Shown here one piece after another: positions 30,871-37,689 of a stretch of DNA of 38,588 nucleotides (the first letter of the stretch is position 1; every line of letters begins with the position of its first letter). This stretch comes from a virus: positions 1-38,588 of IMG/VR virus record IMGVR_UViG_3300032278_004286. The stretch is one strand, 5' to 3'. The position numbers and the translations under genes were made by a program. The notes under the pieces are model-generated. The model was not told where the DNA came from and did no database searches. It saw nothing but the letters and a program-made list of their open reading frames with translations.

Positions 30871-31214
30871 TCTTCGCCCTCCAGGTGGACAAGACCGGCG
30901 GCTCGACGGCGCTGCTGCGTCGTGACGAGCGCCCGGAACAGCTCCTCCCAGCCGACCGATGCAGCCCGCGATTCCTGCGCCGAGTGGCAGGCGTGGCAGG
31001 CGTCCACGATGAACAGGTCGTCCGGCTTCTGCCCCATGCCTGCGAGGGACAGGACGCGAAGGTGAGCGCCGACCACGGTTTCCGGGTCGTGGGTGCAAAT
31101 TCCCGGCAGGGCGAGGGTGCAGGACATGCCCCGCGAGGCATTGCGGATAGGCTTCGACTTGCCGGGGCGGTTGCCCTTCTGGTAGGGGGCGCGGCCTGTT
31201 TCGATGTAGGTCAT
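30867..31214 (-). CDS. YbcO/DUF1364-like nuclease
   Basis: 115 residues. KPIRNASRGMSCTLALPGIC followed by THDPETVVGAHLR, then GMGQKPDDLFIVDACHACH, matches the DUF1364 (YbcO) pattern of lambdoid phages: a zinc-binding His-Me-like nuclease fold with C-x8-C, H and C-x2-C-H. Probably acts in phage recombination. Coupled to both neighbours by ATGA overlaps. Confidence 0.75.
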   Translation of the reverse strand: MTYIETGRAPYQKGNRPGKSKPIRNASRGMSCTLALPGICTHDPETVVGAHLRVLSLAGMGQKPDDLFIVDACHACHSAQESRAASVGWEELFRALVTTQQRRRAAGLVHLEGEE

Positions 31215-31690
31215 GCCGCCTCCATCATGTGCGAAGCCGCGAGGATCGCCTGTATCTCGGGCCAGTGTTCGCTGTCCTCGATCCACCGGCAGAGATCGTC
31301 GCGGATGTAGCGCATGGCGGCGTCCATGAAGGCTCCGAAAGCCTGCTCGTCCATCGCCGCGAAGCTGATGGACTTCGGCAGGGCCGCATACTCCACCCCC
31401 AGCCGTTCGCGGTCCCGGCGGGACAGTTTCAGCGTCTCGACGTGCCCCGTCGCCAGCTTGACGTGGGTCAGGACGCGCTCCGCATCCCAATCCGTTGCTG
31501 TCGGGCCGTCGTTCAGAGCATCCGCCACGTAGGTGAACAGGGCGAAGGCCATGCGGTGAAATTTGCCGTTGCGCGGCTGCTTCGGATCCACCTTGAGCGG
31601 GACGCCCCGCGCCAGCTTCTCGACCTCGATAGCCGCCGCCTTGTTGGACGGGCGAAGTGTCCGACCGTCGCTTGTCACGAAGAAGGTCAT
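31211..31690 (-). CDS. DUF1367-like phage protein
   Basis: 159 residues. DGRTLRPSNKAAAIEVEKLA, PKQPRNGKFHRMAFALFTYV, and LPKSISFAAMDEQAFGAFMD follow the DUF1367 pattern ('PRN..HRKFFALL', 'SISF..MD...F'). Found in early regions of lambdoid-like phages next to DUF1364 genes, as here. Function unknown. ATG 31690 overlaps the Rad52-like stop (ATGA). Confidence 0.7.
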   Translation of the reverse strand: MTFFVTSDGRTLRPSNKAAAIEVEKLARGVPLKVDPKQPRNGKFHRMAFALFTYVADALNDGPTATDWDAERVLTHVKLATGHVETLKLSRRDRERLGVEYAALPKSISFAAMDEQAFGAFMDAAMRYIRDDLCRWIEDSEHWPEIQAILAASHMMEAA

Positions 31691-32367
31691 TCCGCAGCCT
31701 CCGCAGGAGCCTGGCCGAGGTTGCCCGCCCGGATGGTCGCCGCGTGGCGAAGTTCGTTCTGCATCGGCATGGGAAGCCGATCCACCGCCGCCTGAATTTT
31801 CTCGCTCTCCCACAGGGCGACGAAATCATCCAGGGTTGATGCCTCCGCGATCTTGTCCTTGATCCAATCGCGCTTTTCAGCATCCGACATGGGGCGCTTG
31901 GCCTTGTCGGCTGGCTTGCGCGGCGGGGCCTTCTGCTGCCCACGAACGTGGTTCCACGGATCATCCGTCCACTTCGACCACTTGCCGTTGTAAGTCTCGC
32001 ACGGGCACCAGACGTTCGGCAGGCGGTAGAGATACCGACCGATGCCCCACGACACGGCGGCGCGTTTCAGCGCGTCGGAAATGCCGCCCTTCTCGCCCTC
32101 AACGTCGGTGTTGCCAGCGCCGTCAGACTTCCAGATCCACTCACCATCGACCCGGATGCCAAGGCGGCAGAGAACCCGGCCCTTGGCAGTCTCGGAAAAC
32201 TCCGTCTGCCAATTCTCGGGGCCGCACACATCGTCCAGCCGGTCCATCACGTCGCGGGCGTCCAGGTAGGCCAAAGCGAGCGCCTTGTCGCCCGCCTTGG
32301 TGACGGTCTGCGCCCGCCAGTGAACGGAAGCGCGGTCAAATTCCGCAGAGAGTGCTTGCAGGTCCAT
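31687..32367 (-). CDS. Rad52/22-family single-strand annealing protein
   Basis: 226 residues. The core YLDARDVMDRLDDVCGPENW QTEF (residues 34-57), then a beta strand pair RVLCRLGIRVDGEWIWKSDG and KGGISDALKRAAVSWGIGRY with LYRLPNVW, is the Rad52/Rad22 pattern of phage recombinases. It should anneal complementary single strands and work with Gp157-type and SSB-like neighbours. The C-terminal ~80 residues are a linker plus helical tail. Confidence 0.85.
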   Translation of the reverse strand: MDLQALSAEFDRASVHWRAQTVTKAGDKALALAYLDARDVMDRLDDVCGPENWQTEFSETAKGRVLCRLGIRVDGEWIWKSDGAGNTDVEGEKGGISDALKRAAVSWGIGRYLYRLPNVWCPCETYNGKWSKWTDDPWNHVRGQQKAPPRKPADKAKRPMSDAEKRDWIKDKIAEASTLDDFVALWESEKIQAAVDRLPMPMQNELRHAATIRAGNLGQAPAEAAE

Positions 32368-32870
32368 CAGTCTCTCCTCACCGTCACGCCATCCTCGCCC
32401 CGCACCAGTTCGGCACCGGGCACCGTCTCGCCCGCTTCGATCTGCTTCTTGATCGCCGCCTTGTCGGGGGACGTGATGGTCTTCGTCGTTGTCAGCTGCG
32501 TCGGGATAGACGCCTCGTCCGTGATGCTCACCGACAGGCTGCCAGACCGCCGGGAGACGGTGGCAAGCGGGCGCTCCATCTTCTTCTGGCCGGTGGCGTC
32601 GAGGATCATCAGCAGGGTCCGGCGCTTCGCCTTGGCCCGCGCTTCGATGCGGTCCCGCCGCGCCTTCATCGCAGCTTCCTGCGCCTTGATGGCCTCCGCC
32701 AGCGCCTCGTCTCCGAACATGCTGGCAAGCACATGGTCCGCCACGTCCAGCACGTCGGTTTCCCCGTCGAGACTGTCCCAGAAGGTTTCCGCGTCGAATT
32801 CCTCGCCGAGCATGTCAGTCAGTTCGGCTGAAACGGCTTCGATCAGTTTCAGGTCTGCGCGGATGTTCAT
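32367..32870 (-). CDS. Siphovirus Gp157-like protein
   Basis: 167 residues from ATG 32870. A long coiled coil (ALAEAIKAQEAAMKARRDRI then EARAKAKRRTLLMILDATGQ) followed by LATVSRRSGSLSVSITDEAS and IPTQLTTTKTITSPDKAAIK matches the Gp157 family, which often precedes a recombinase gene. Role in recombination is by association. TGATG overlap with the Rad52-like gene. Confidence 0.8.
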   Translation of the reverse strand: MNIRADLKLIEAVSAELTDMLGEEFDAETFWDSLDGETDVLDVADHVLASMFGDEALAEAIKAQEAAMKARRDRIEARAKAKRRTLLMILDATGQKKMERPLATVSRRSGSLSVSITDEASIPTQLTTTKTITSPDKAAIKKQIEAGETVPGAELVRGEDGVTVRRD

Positions 32871-33058
32871 GCCCGACCCTCCAGCTTGCGGACCAGCCGC
32901 CCGAAATGCAGGGCGTGGTCGCGGGCCGTCCACCGCTGCACCCACAGGGTTGCCGCCTTGTATTTGCGGATCTGGGTGGCGCGGTGCCGCCGGAAGTATG
33001 CCGCGAGGTCTGCCGCTTCCGGCGTGACTTGCCGCTTCGGTTCGGTTACGTGTTTCAT
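32867..33058 (-). CDS. Hypothetical 63-aa basic protein
   Basis: Very basic and aromatic: ADLAAYFRRHRATQIRKYKA then ATLWVQRWTARDHALHFGRL. Starts at ATG 33058, ends with ATGA into the Gp157 gene. May bind nucleic acid; unrecognised. Confidence 0.6.
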   Translation of the reverse strand: MKHVTEPKRQVTPEAADLAAYFRRHRATQIRKYKAATLWVQRWTARDHALHFGRLVRKLEGRA

Positions 33059-33119
33059 CGTCGTAGGCTCCTTTCAGCCTGTGGCTTGGCTGGCGCGGGG
33101 TTCCGTCCCGCGCCGGCCG

Positions 33120-33383
33120 TCAAAACGGGATTTCGTCGTTGATGTCGCGGCTCGGGGCATCGTTCCGACCGTAGCCGTTCGACTGCTGGCGAGGCTGCTC
33201 ATCGCGCGGCTTCGGCTCGAACAGCGACACGCTGCAACGGCCCTCGGCGTCGGGAAGCGGCAGAGCGTCGAAAACGATGTTCCACCCATTGCCGGACTTC
33301 GCGGGAAACGCCGCGCCGATCTTGAGCCAGCGGGTCTTGCCGTCGTTGCCCTTGCGGGGGGTGCAAACGTCCATTCTTTCCAT
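33120..33383 (-). CDS. SSB-like small protein with acidic IPF tip
   Basis: 87 residues. N-terminal beta-type core (TRWLKIGAAFPAKSGNGWNI then VFDALPLP), a flexible Gln/Asn/Gly linker, and the end SRDINDEIPF, close to the bacterial SSB tip DDDIPF that binds partner proteins. An AGGGAG site precedes ATG 33383. Lies between helicase and recombination genes. An OB-fold was not shown; the tip is seen directly. Confidence 0.55.
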   Translation of the reverse strand: MERMDVCTPRKGNDGKTRWLKIGAAFPAKSGNGWNIVFDALPLPDAEGRCSVSLFEPKPRDEQPRQQSNGYGRNDAPSRDINDEIPF

Positions 33384-33402
33384 CGGGTATCTCCCTTTTC
33401 GC

Positions 33403-34815
33403 TCAGGCCGGGACGGACTGAGATTTGCGCTTGTGGTAAGTCATCGTGGCGGCGTCGAAGTCGGCCTTCACCTTGCCCTTGCCGAAGCCGTAGAGCCGCG
33501 TCTTGCGGACCTTCCAGACGTTCAGCGAGACATACGGCTCGCCGTCCTCGTCCTCTTCCTGATGAACCGTCACGCCGAGGCTGGGCTTGTTGTAGAACGC
33601 CGCACTGTCGGCCACGTCGTAGCCGGTCGGGGCCTTGATCCGCCCTTCCGTGCTCATCTTCTTCGGGTGCGCCACCAGAGCGATATGCACTTCCAGACGC
33701 TCGGCCATCTGCCGGATGAACTTCGTGGCGAAGTTGATGTATTGCGTCATGCTTTCGCCGGGGTTGGGCAGATGCTCCAACTCGTTCCACGGGTCGATGA
33801 TGATCAGCTTGCAGCGGTCCCGGACGGCCAGCGCGTAGACCATGCTTTCGAGCCAGGCCAGATGCTGCGTCGTGTCGTCCAGCGTGACATGAACCAGCCG
33901 ATACCGCTCATCGACCGACGCGAGGAAATCCCGGCGGGTCGCCTCCGGCATGGACCGGAAGTCGCTGCCTGTCCGCATCAGCGCCAGCTGGTCCCGGAAG
34001 TCGTGGGCGTGGGTCTCGAACGCCATCACGCCAACGCGGATCCGCTCGTTCACGCTGACCCGCTCTGCCGCCCACGTCAGGAACGTGGACTTGCCGCTAC
34101 CGGGGATGCCGGTCCAGACGGACATGGCCCCCAACTCGAACGCGACGGCCCAATCGAAGGGGCTTTGCCCGATGCGCAGAACGCGCCGGTCCGACAGGGG
34201 CGGCAGGTCGCTGATGGCCGTGATGCTGCCGCCCGGCGGGTCGATCCGGCGGGCCTCGTTGAGGCAGGACGCAAGCGCACCCTCCCCGAACTTCACCAGC
34301 ACGTCGTTGGCATCCTTGCAGCCCTCGGGCCACGTTGCCACCCGAACGTCATGGCCCTTGAGGATGGTCGCCACGGCGCGGGGCAGGCTTTCTCCGGCCT
34401 CGTCGCTGTCGCCCGCCACGATGACGAACGGCGACTTGCGAAGATCGTCCTCCACCGCCAGCAGGGCCTCGGTCTTGTTGCCCTCTGCCGTCCACCCATC
34501 GGGGACGGAAACCGCCCGGTCGAAGCCCGCCTGGATCACGCTCAGACAGTCGATTTCGCCCTCGGTGATGACCACCGGAAGGCTGGGAAACGCCCGCAGC
34601 AGATCTTCGCAGTAGAGGCCACGGGACACGCCCGACGTGCTGCGGAAGGTCTTGCCGGCCCCCCGGAACTTGTCAGCGTAGTGCTGCCCGTTGCGGTGAT
34701 ACCCGAAGGCAATCGCGGGTCCGAGATCCCCATGAACGACCGCCCGAACATTGCCCGCCGAAAGCACGGCGCTTTCCAGCTTCCGAACGTCCCGGAGCCA
34801 CTTCATCACGTCCAT
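33403..34815 (-). CDS. Primase-helicase: TOPRIM plus RecA-like helicase domain
   Basis: 470 residues from ATG 34815. N-terminal primase part FGYHRNGQHYADKFRGAGKT, then TOPRIM EGEID (85-89) and DSDEAG (136-141). Helicase part: Walker A GIPGSGKST (236-244), Walker B LIIIDPWNE (~337-345), and VAHPKK motif near 386-391, as in Twinkle/T7 gp4. It unwinds the fork and lays primers. Its zinc finger is coded separately by the overlapping upstream frame (143-base overlap), shifted +1 at a G6 run. A GTG at 34842 is an alternative start. Confidence 0.85.
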   Translation of the reverse strand: MDVMKWLRDVRKLESAVLSAGNVRAVVHGDLGPAIAFGYHRNGQHYADKFRGAGKTFRSTSGVSRGLYCEDLLRAFPSLPVVITEGEIDCLSVIQAGFDRAVSVPDGWTAEGNKTEALLAVEDDLRKSPFVIVAGDSDEAGESLPRAVATILKGHDVRVATWPEGCKDANDVLVKFGEGALASCLNEARRIDPPGGSITAISDLPPLSDRRVLRIGQSPFDWAVAFELGAMSVWTGIPGSGKSTFLTWAAERVSVNERIRVGVMAFETHAHDFRDQLALMRTGSDFRSMPEATRRDFLASVDERYRLVHVTLDDTTQHLAWLESMVYALAVRDRCKLIIIDPWNELEHLPNPGESMTQYINFATKFIRQMAERLEVHIALVAHPKKMSTEGRIKAPTGYDVADSAAFYNKPSLGVTVHQEEDEDGEPYVSLNVWKVRKTRLYGFGKGKVKADFDAATMTYHKRKSQSVPA

Positions 34816-35011
34816 CAGTGAACCCCCCGCCCGACCAGCCACAATGCCAGCAGGTCCACACCGGACCGTCCGGCTTGAACGTCACGGACAGGCACAAGTC
34901 GTTTTTCTTCGTCCGCCCACTCGAACACTCGGGGCAGGTCGTCCGCTGCGTCCCGTGCATCCGCCGGACGGTGATCCCGGATGCGGCCAAGATTTCGGAA
35001 GTTGTCGCCAT
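34673..35011 (-). CDS. Primase zinc-finger protein (split N-terminus of primase-helicase)
   Basis: 112 residues. The first ~65 residues (GITVRRMHGTQRTTCPECSS ... VWTCWHCGWSGGGFTDG) carry CPEC and CWHC, the zinc-ribbon pair of T7-type primases. After that the translation runs over the helicase gene and loses protein character, so the useful part may be only the N-terminal 65 residues. SD-like AGAGGG precedes ATG 35011. Either a stand-alone zinc protein or the first half of a frameshifted fusion. Confidence 0.7.
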   Translation of the reverse strand: MATTSEILAASGITVRRMHGTQRTTCPECSSGRTKKNDLCLSVTFKPDGPVWTCWHCGWSGGGFTDGRDEVAPGRSEAGKRRAFGGQCSGGRSWGSRTRDCLRVSPQRAALR

Positions 35012-35020
35012 GAAGCCCTC

Positions 35021-35752
35021 TCATTCGTGAACCTCCACCCATTCGCCGCCGACGAATTCCTGGAACCGCCCGTCACGGGTTTCCCGCCTGTCGCCGGAAG
35101 CCGGACCCGCCTTGAGCCGCGAGAACCGGAAGCAGCCTTCGATGAACGGGATCGGGTCCGCAGCGCCTTCGCGCACTGCCCTGCCGATTGCGTCCACCAC
35201 TGCGGGTGCGTCGTGGTCCTTGACCCACCGGCCGATCATCGTCCGGGCGGCGGCTTTGGATTTTCCCGCCTGAACCAGCAGGGAAATGCCGCTGTCGAAC
35301 GCGACCTTTTTCGGGTCCAGCGGCGGCGCGTCAGCGGCGTCCGACGTAGTCGGAATATTATTCCCTTGTTCTTTACTGTGTCGCTGCTGTGTCGCTCGCT
35401 GTGTCGGCGCTGTGTCGCTCGCCTCTTTCTCGTCCTGATATTGTGAATAATTACAGATGGTTATGATGGTCCGGCCCTGTGTCACGTCCTGTGTCACCGC
35501 ATGTGTCGATTCCAGTTCGGCCAGAAACGTCCGCAACTGGCGGTGAGGCATGCCGGTGGCCTCGCAGATCTGGCGCTGAGACGCGCAGAGCTGGCCCCGC
35601 TCAAGCATCGTGATCTTCCCGTTGATCTTGAACGGGGTCGGCTTCCACGCCGCCGTGTGCAGCATCCAGTGCCACACCCCGACCCTCTGCGCGTTGCCCG
35701 CGAAAATCGGATGCTCCCATATCTTCCGGTAGCTGCTGATCCAGCCGCTCAT
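35021..35752 (-). CDS. Replication initiator (lambda O-like) protein
   Basis: 243 residues. N-terminal winged HTH of phage replication proteins: SSYRKIWEHPIFAGNAQRVG, WKPTPFKINGKITMLERGQL with CASQRQICEATGMPHRQLRT and TIITICNYSQYQ. A linker rich in Thr/Gln/Arg (about 82-125) contains the iteron DNA. A C-terminal helical domain (PKKVAFDSGISLLVQAGKSK onward) could contact the helicase. Lies one gene before the primase-helicase genes. The initiator role is inferred from fold, order and iterons. Confidence 0.75.
   Translation of the reverse strand: MSGWISSYRKIWEHPIFAGNAQRVGVWHWMLHTAAWKPTPFKINGKITMLERGQLCASQRQICEATGMPHRQLRTFLAELESTHAVTQDVTQGRTIITICNYSQYQDEKEASDTAPTQRATQQRHSKEQGNNIPTTSDAADAPPLDPKKVAFDSGISLLVQAGKSKAAARTMIGRWVKDHDAPAVVDAIGRAVREGAADPIPFIEGCFRFSRLKAGPASGDRRETRDGRFQEFVGGEWVEVHE
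35352..35507. repeat. Iteron cluster, probable replication origin inside the initiator gene
   Basis: Seven TGTGTC units (plus-strand view) start at 35377, 35388, 35400, 35411, 35478, 35490 and 35502. Spacings within the two groups are 11, 12, 11 and 12, 12 bases, close to one helical turn. Between them lies an AT-rich stretch around 35427-35470. A GGAATATTATTCC palindrome lies at 35352-35364. This is the arrangement of an initiator-bound origin, located in the coding sequence as in lambda O. Confidence 0.65.
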
Positions 35753-36161
35753 GGCCCTGCGCCTCCTGCATCGAGGCGGCTATTTCTCCGACCGAGCGCC
35801 AGCCTTCTGTTGTGTCGTTACTGATCTGCACCAGCACCGCGCCGCCCTTGACCGGCTGCGAAAACTCGTCCGGGAAACGGGGCCGGAACCCGTGGTCATC
35901 GCAGCCCATGGCGTCGGCGATGCCGTCGATGTAGGCTTTCAGCGTGGCGGGCATGTTCTGCACGTCGCGCCGCCTGCGGTCGGGCGGGAAGTAGCTGAAT
36001 TCCAGGATTGCCCCCGGCATCAGGGTGACGCCCTGCTGCTTGGCGAGGAAGAACGCATCCGAACGGGCCTTCGCGGTTGCGGCGCGGCGCTTGGTCCAGT
36101 GCCCGCGAGCGTTGGACGACAGCCTCTTGTCGGGCCACGGAAGGCGGACAAGATACTTCAC
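35601..36161 (-). CDS. RusA-like Holliday junction resolvase
   Basis: 186 codons from GTG 36161, which has GGAGGG six bases before it. RusA signature: KRLSSNARGHWTKRRA start, then DRRRRDVQNMPATLKAYIDG IADAMGCDD with Asp66, Lys75, Asp79 and Asp88/89. One catalytic-site Asp of the classic DxDN is Gln here (DVQN). RusA is usually about 120-140 residues; the last ~50 residues overlap the initiator gene by 152 bases and look like filler. Resolves recombination junctions before packaging. Confidence 0.8.
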   Translation of the reverse strand: MKYLVRLPWPDKRLSSNARGHWTKRRAATAKARSDAFFLAKQQGVTLMPGAILEFSYFPPDRRRRDVQNMPATLKAYIDGIADAMGCDDHGFRPRFPDEFSQPVKGGAVLVQISNDTTEGWRSVGEIAASMQEAQGHERLDQQLPEDMGASDFRGQRAEGRGVALDAAHGGVEADPVQDQREDHDA

Positions 36162-36307
36162 GTCCTGCCCTCCATCGCTGCGACGGTGGCCTTTGCGCGG
36201 ATCCACTTGCGGCGCAGGGCAGCGGCTGGACGGTGCGCCTTGCGGGCGGCGCTGTATGCGCCTCCTGCGACAAGGGCGGTGATGCGGGCGATAAGCAGGT
36301 CGTGCAT
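36158..36307 (-). CDS. 49-aa basic protein
   Basis: HDLLIARITALVAGGAYSAA followed by basic RKAHRPAAALRRKWIRAKAT. A hydrophobic start and a basic tail. ATG 36307 (TGATG) and GTGA coupling into the RusA gene support translation. Unrecognised. Confidence 0.55.
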   Translation of the reverse strand: MHDLLIARITALVAGGAYSAARKAHRPAAALRRKWIRAKATVAAMEGRT

Positions 36308-36561
36308 CACAACCTCCCCATGTCTTCGAGGGCGGCATCTCGCCTGACATGCAGCGGAGCCTCGCTCCACCGCCCATCGCCACTTCTGTCCTGCCTCGCC
36401 ACCCGTAGCCGGTCGAGCCAGCCCTTATGCTGGCAGACGCCGATGATTACGCCTTTGCGCACTTCCAGTGCCTCGGCCAGTTCGGGGATGGACACGTCCC
36501 ATCCGCGCGGATCTGCGTGGCACCAGATGCGGTAGGCGATTGCCTGGGTGCGAGGGTTCAT
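36307..36561 (-). CDS. 84-aa HTH-like protein
   Basis: AIAYRIWCHADPRGWDVSIP then ELAEALEVRKGVIIGVCQHK and GWLDRLRVARQD: a helix-turn-helix with wing-like end, as in small replication-region DNA-binding proteins. Coupled to the upstream gene by ATGA. Confidence 0.6.
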   Translation of the reverse strand: MNPRTQAIAYRIWCHADPRGWDVSIPELAEALEVRKGVIIGVCQHKGWLDRLRVARQDRSGDGRWSEAPLHVRRDAALEDMGRL

Positions 36562-36758
36562 GCGCCCCTCCCGAGAAAGGCCCCTCCGGCCAGCCCGGCC
36601 AGCCGGAGGGAGTTTGCCGCCTGCACAGGGAGGGTGAGAGGCAGACGGGTTCCGATGTTCGATTTTGTGTCAGGGCCTTGCGCGCGCAGCATCGTCCCCC
36701 ATTTGGGGTAGGCGCGGGCGACAAGACCCGCAGAGGCAGACAGGCGAACCTTCGGCAT
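36558..36758 (-). CDS. 66-aa hypothetical protein
   Basis: MPKVRLSASAGLVARAYPKW then GTMLRAQGPD. It starts at ATG 36758 sharing its A with the Cro-like stop (TGATG). Gly/Leu-rich C-terminus. Unrecognised. Confidence 0.55.
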   Translation of the reverse strand: MPKVRLSASAGLVARAYPKWGTMLRAQGPDTKSNIGTRLPLTLPVQAANSLRLAGLAGGAFLGRGA

Positions 36759-37021
36759 CACGACGCCTCCGAGCGGGGGGCGGTGGACGAAGGAGACGAC
36801 GTGACCGCATGTGCATTCACAAACCGCTCGGCGCTGACCTTGAGGCCCCGCGCCTTGCCGCCGTCGATGAGGGCTTGCCAGTATTTCGCCGGGACGCTCT
36901 GGCGGCTGTGCCAGCGGTGGACCGCGATCAGATCAAGGTCGGGATCAGCGGCGCGTGCGTCCTCGTGGACCGCCTTGCGGTCGGGCCAGAGTCCGAGAAG
37001 CTGTGTGACGGGGCTGTTCAT
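36758..37021 (-). CDS. Cro-like early repressor
   Basis: 87 residues. Pattern of Cro/YdaS-type proteins: LLGLWPDRKAVHEDARAADP, DLIAVHRWHSRQSVPAKYWQ then ALIDGGKARGLKVS, with the W-x2-R-x2-IPA-x-YW string. ATG 37021 is favoured because the upstream ATG at 37051 lies inside the operator ahead of the -10 box. First gene of the leftward early operon and divergent from the CI-like gene. Probably competes for the same operators. Confidence 0.75.
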   Translation of the reverse strand: MNSPVTQLLGLWPDRKAVHEDARAADPDLDLIAVHRWHSRQSVPAKYWQALIDGGKARGLKVSAERFVNAHAVTSSPSSTAPRSEAS

Positions 37022-37029
37022 AGCACCGC

Positions 37030-37058
37030 ACACTATGACCAAATCGGTCACAGGTCAA
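37030..37058 (-). promoter_or_regulatory. Leftward early promoter with operator O1 in its spacer
   Basis: Minus-strand TTGACC (37058-37053) and TAGTGT (37035-37030), spacer 17 bases. The spacer holds operator O1 TGACCAAATCGGTCA (37036-37050, plus view). Expected start is about 37023, next to ATG 37021, so the transcript is nearly leaderless. A bound repressor would block polymerase directly. Confidence 0.75.
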
Positions 37059-37068
37059 TAGTGCCGAG

Positions 37069-37422
37069 ATGGTTATTGCGACCGAAATGGTCATGGGCGA
37101 GATTTCGGCCACCATGTCGAAGCCCGAATCCTTCCTCGCCGAAAGCACGGCGTCAGAGATGCGGCCCGAGAAGATCGGGCATCGCCTCTACCTGCTGCGG
37201 GAAGCTCTCGGCATGAAGCCTTCGGAAATTGCCGACTACCTCGGCATCGAACGGACCTACTGGTCGCGCTTCGAGGGCGGCAAGCGTGCCATATCCGATG
37301 TCGTTGCGGCCTTGCTGGTCGAGCGGTTCGGCGTCACGCTGGACTTCTTGATACTGGGCCGCTGGGACAGGCTTCCGCTGGACCTCGCCGAAAAGATGCG
37401 GTCGGTCGAAAAGAAGAGCTGA
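37069..37422 (+). CDS. CI-like XRE-family repressor
   Basis: 117 residues. An XRE HTH: IGHRLYLLREALGMKPSEIA then DYLGIERTYWSRFEGGKRAI, ending with a short LLVERFGVTLDFLILG tail. No LexA-type peptidase domain, so induction by RecA is not expected. Start is unsure: ATG at 37069, 37087, 37093 or 37114; the first would be leaderless. Divergent from the Cro-like gene with operators between. Likely the lysogeny regulator. Confidence 0.75.
   Translation: MVIATEMVMGEISATMSKPESFLAESTASEMRPEKIGHRLYLLREALGMKPSEIADYLGIERTYWSRFEGGKRAISDVVAALLVERFGVTLDFLILGRWDRLPLDLAEKMRSVEKKS
37079..37093. promoter_or_regulatory. Operator O2
   Basis: CGACCGAAATGGTCA, 14 of 15 bases fitting the TGACC-N5-GGTCA pattern of O1, O3 and O4. 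Centre 43 bases from O1. It lies in the first codons of the CI-like gene if that starts at 37069, or in its leader if it starts at 37114. Confidence 0.6.
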
Positions 37423-37456
37423 TCCAGGCTTTCCCCAGTGCGCCGCGCCCTTCTGG

Positions 37457-37474
37457 CGAGGCACCACAGCCTCG
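37457..37474. terminator. Hairpin after the CI-like gene
   Basis: CGAGGC-ACCACA-GCCTCG, a perfect 6-bp stem with a 6-base loop, 35 bases after the stop. No T-run follows. It could end or stabilise the repressor message. The rest of 37423-37579 shows no gene. Confidence 0.35.
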
Positions 37475-37579
37475 GGTTCCACGCCCAATAGGCCATCCCC
37501 AACCTACTCGCATTCTAGAACAAATCGTGACCGCCAGCATATGAAGCTAGGCGGCGTCTCGCCACACATTTTTTAGATG

Positions 37580-37594
37580 TGACCGACATGGTCA
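37580..37594. promoter_or_regulatory. Operator O3
   Basis: TGACCGACATGGTCA, a near-perfect palindrome of the same family as O1, O2 and O4. Its centre lies 32 bases upstream of O4, about three helical turns, fitting cooperative binding. Confidence 0.7.
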
Positions 37595-37603
37595 TTTCTC
37601 GTG

Positions 37604-37632
37604 TTGACTTGTGACCGTTTTGGTCATAGCCT
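37604..37632 (+). promoter_or_regulatory. Rightward early promoter with operator O4 in its spacer
   Basis: TTGACT (37604-37609) and TAGCCT (37627-37632), spacer 17 bases. O4 TGACCGTTTTGGTCA (37612-37626) lies wholly inside the spacer, the same placement as O1 in the leftward promoter. Transcription should begin near 37639, giving a 50-base leader for the next gene. Confidence 0.75.
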
Positions 37633-37689
37633 CTCCCCATCACCGCACAACGCGGCCCCCGCCCCGAAGGGCAGATGATGGAGAGGACG

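Noticed and set aside
33403-34821. Plus-strand frame of 514 codons (33277-34821) opposite the helicase
   Set aside because: Shadow of the helicase gene, whose TOPRIM and Walker motifs are on the minus strand.
35377-35507. CRISPR-like array
   Set aside because: Units are only 6 bases with 11-12-base periods and lie in a coding gene; fits iterons, not CRISPR repeats and spacers.
37022-37051. Longer start (ATG 37051) for the Cro-like gene
   Set aside because: It would lie within the operator upstream of the predicted -10 box, so it could not be on the transcript from that promoter.
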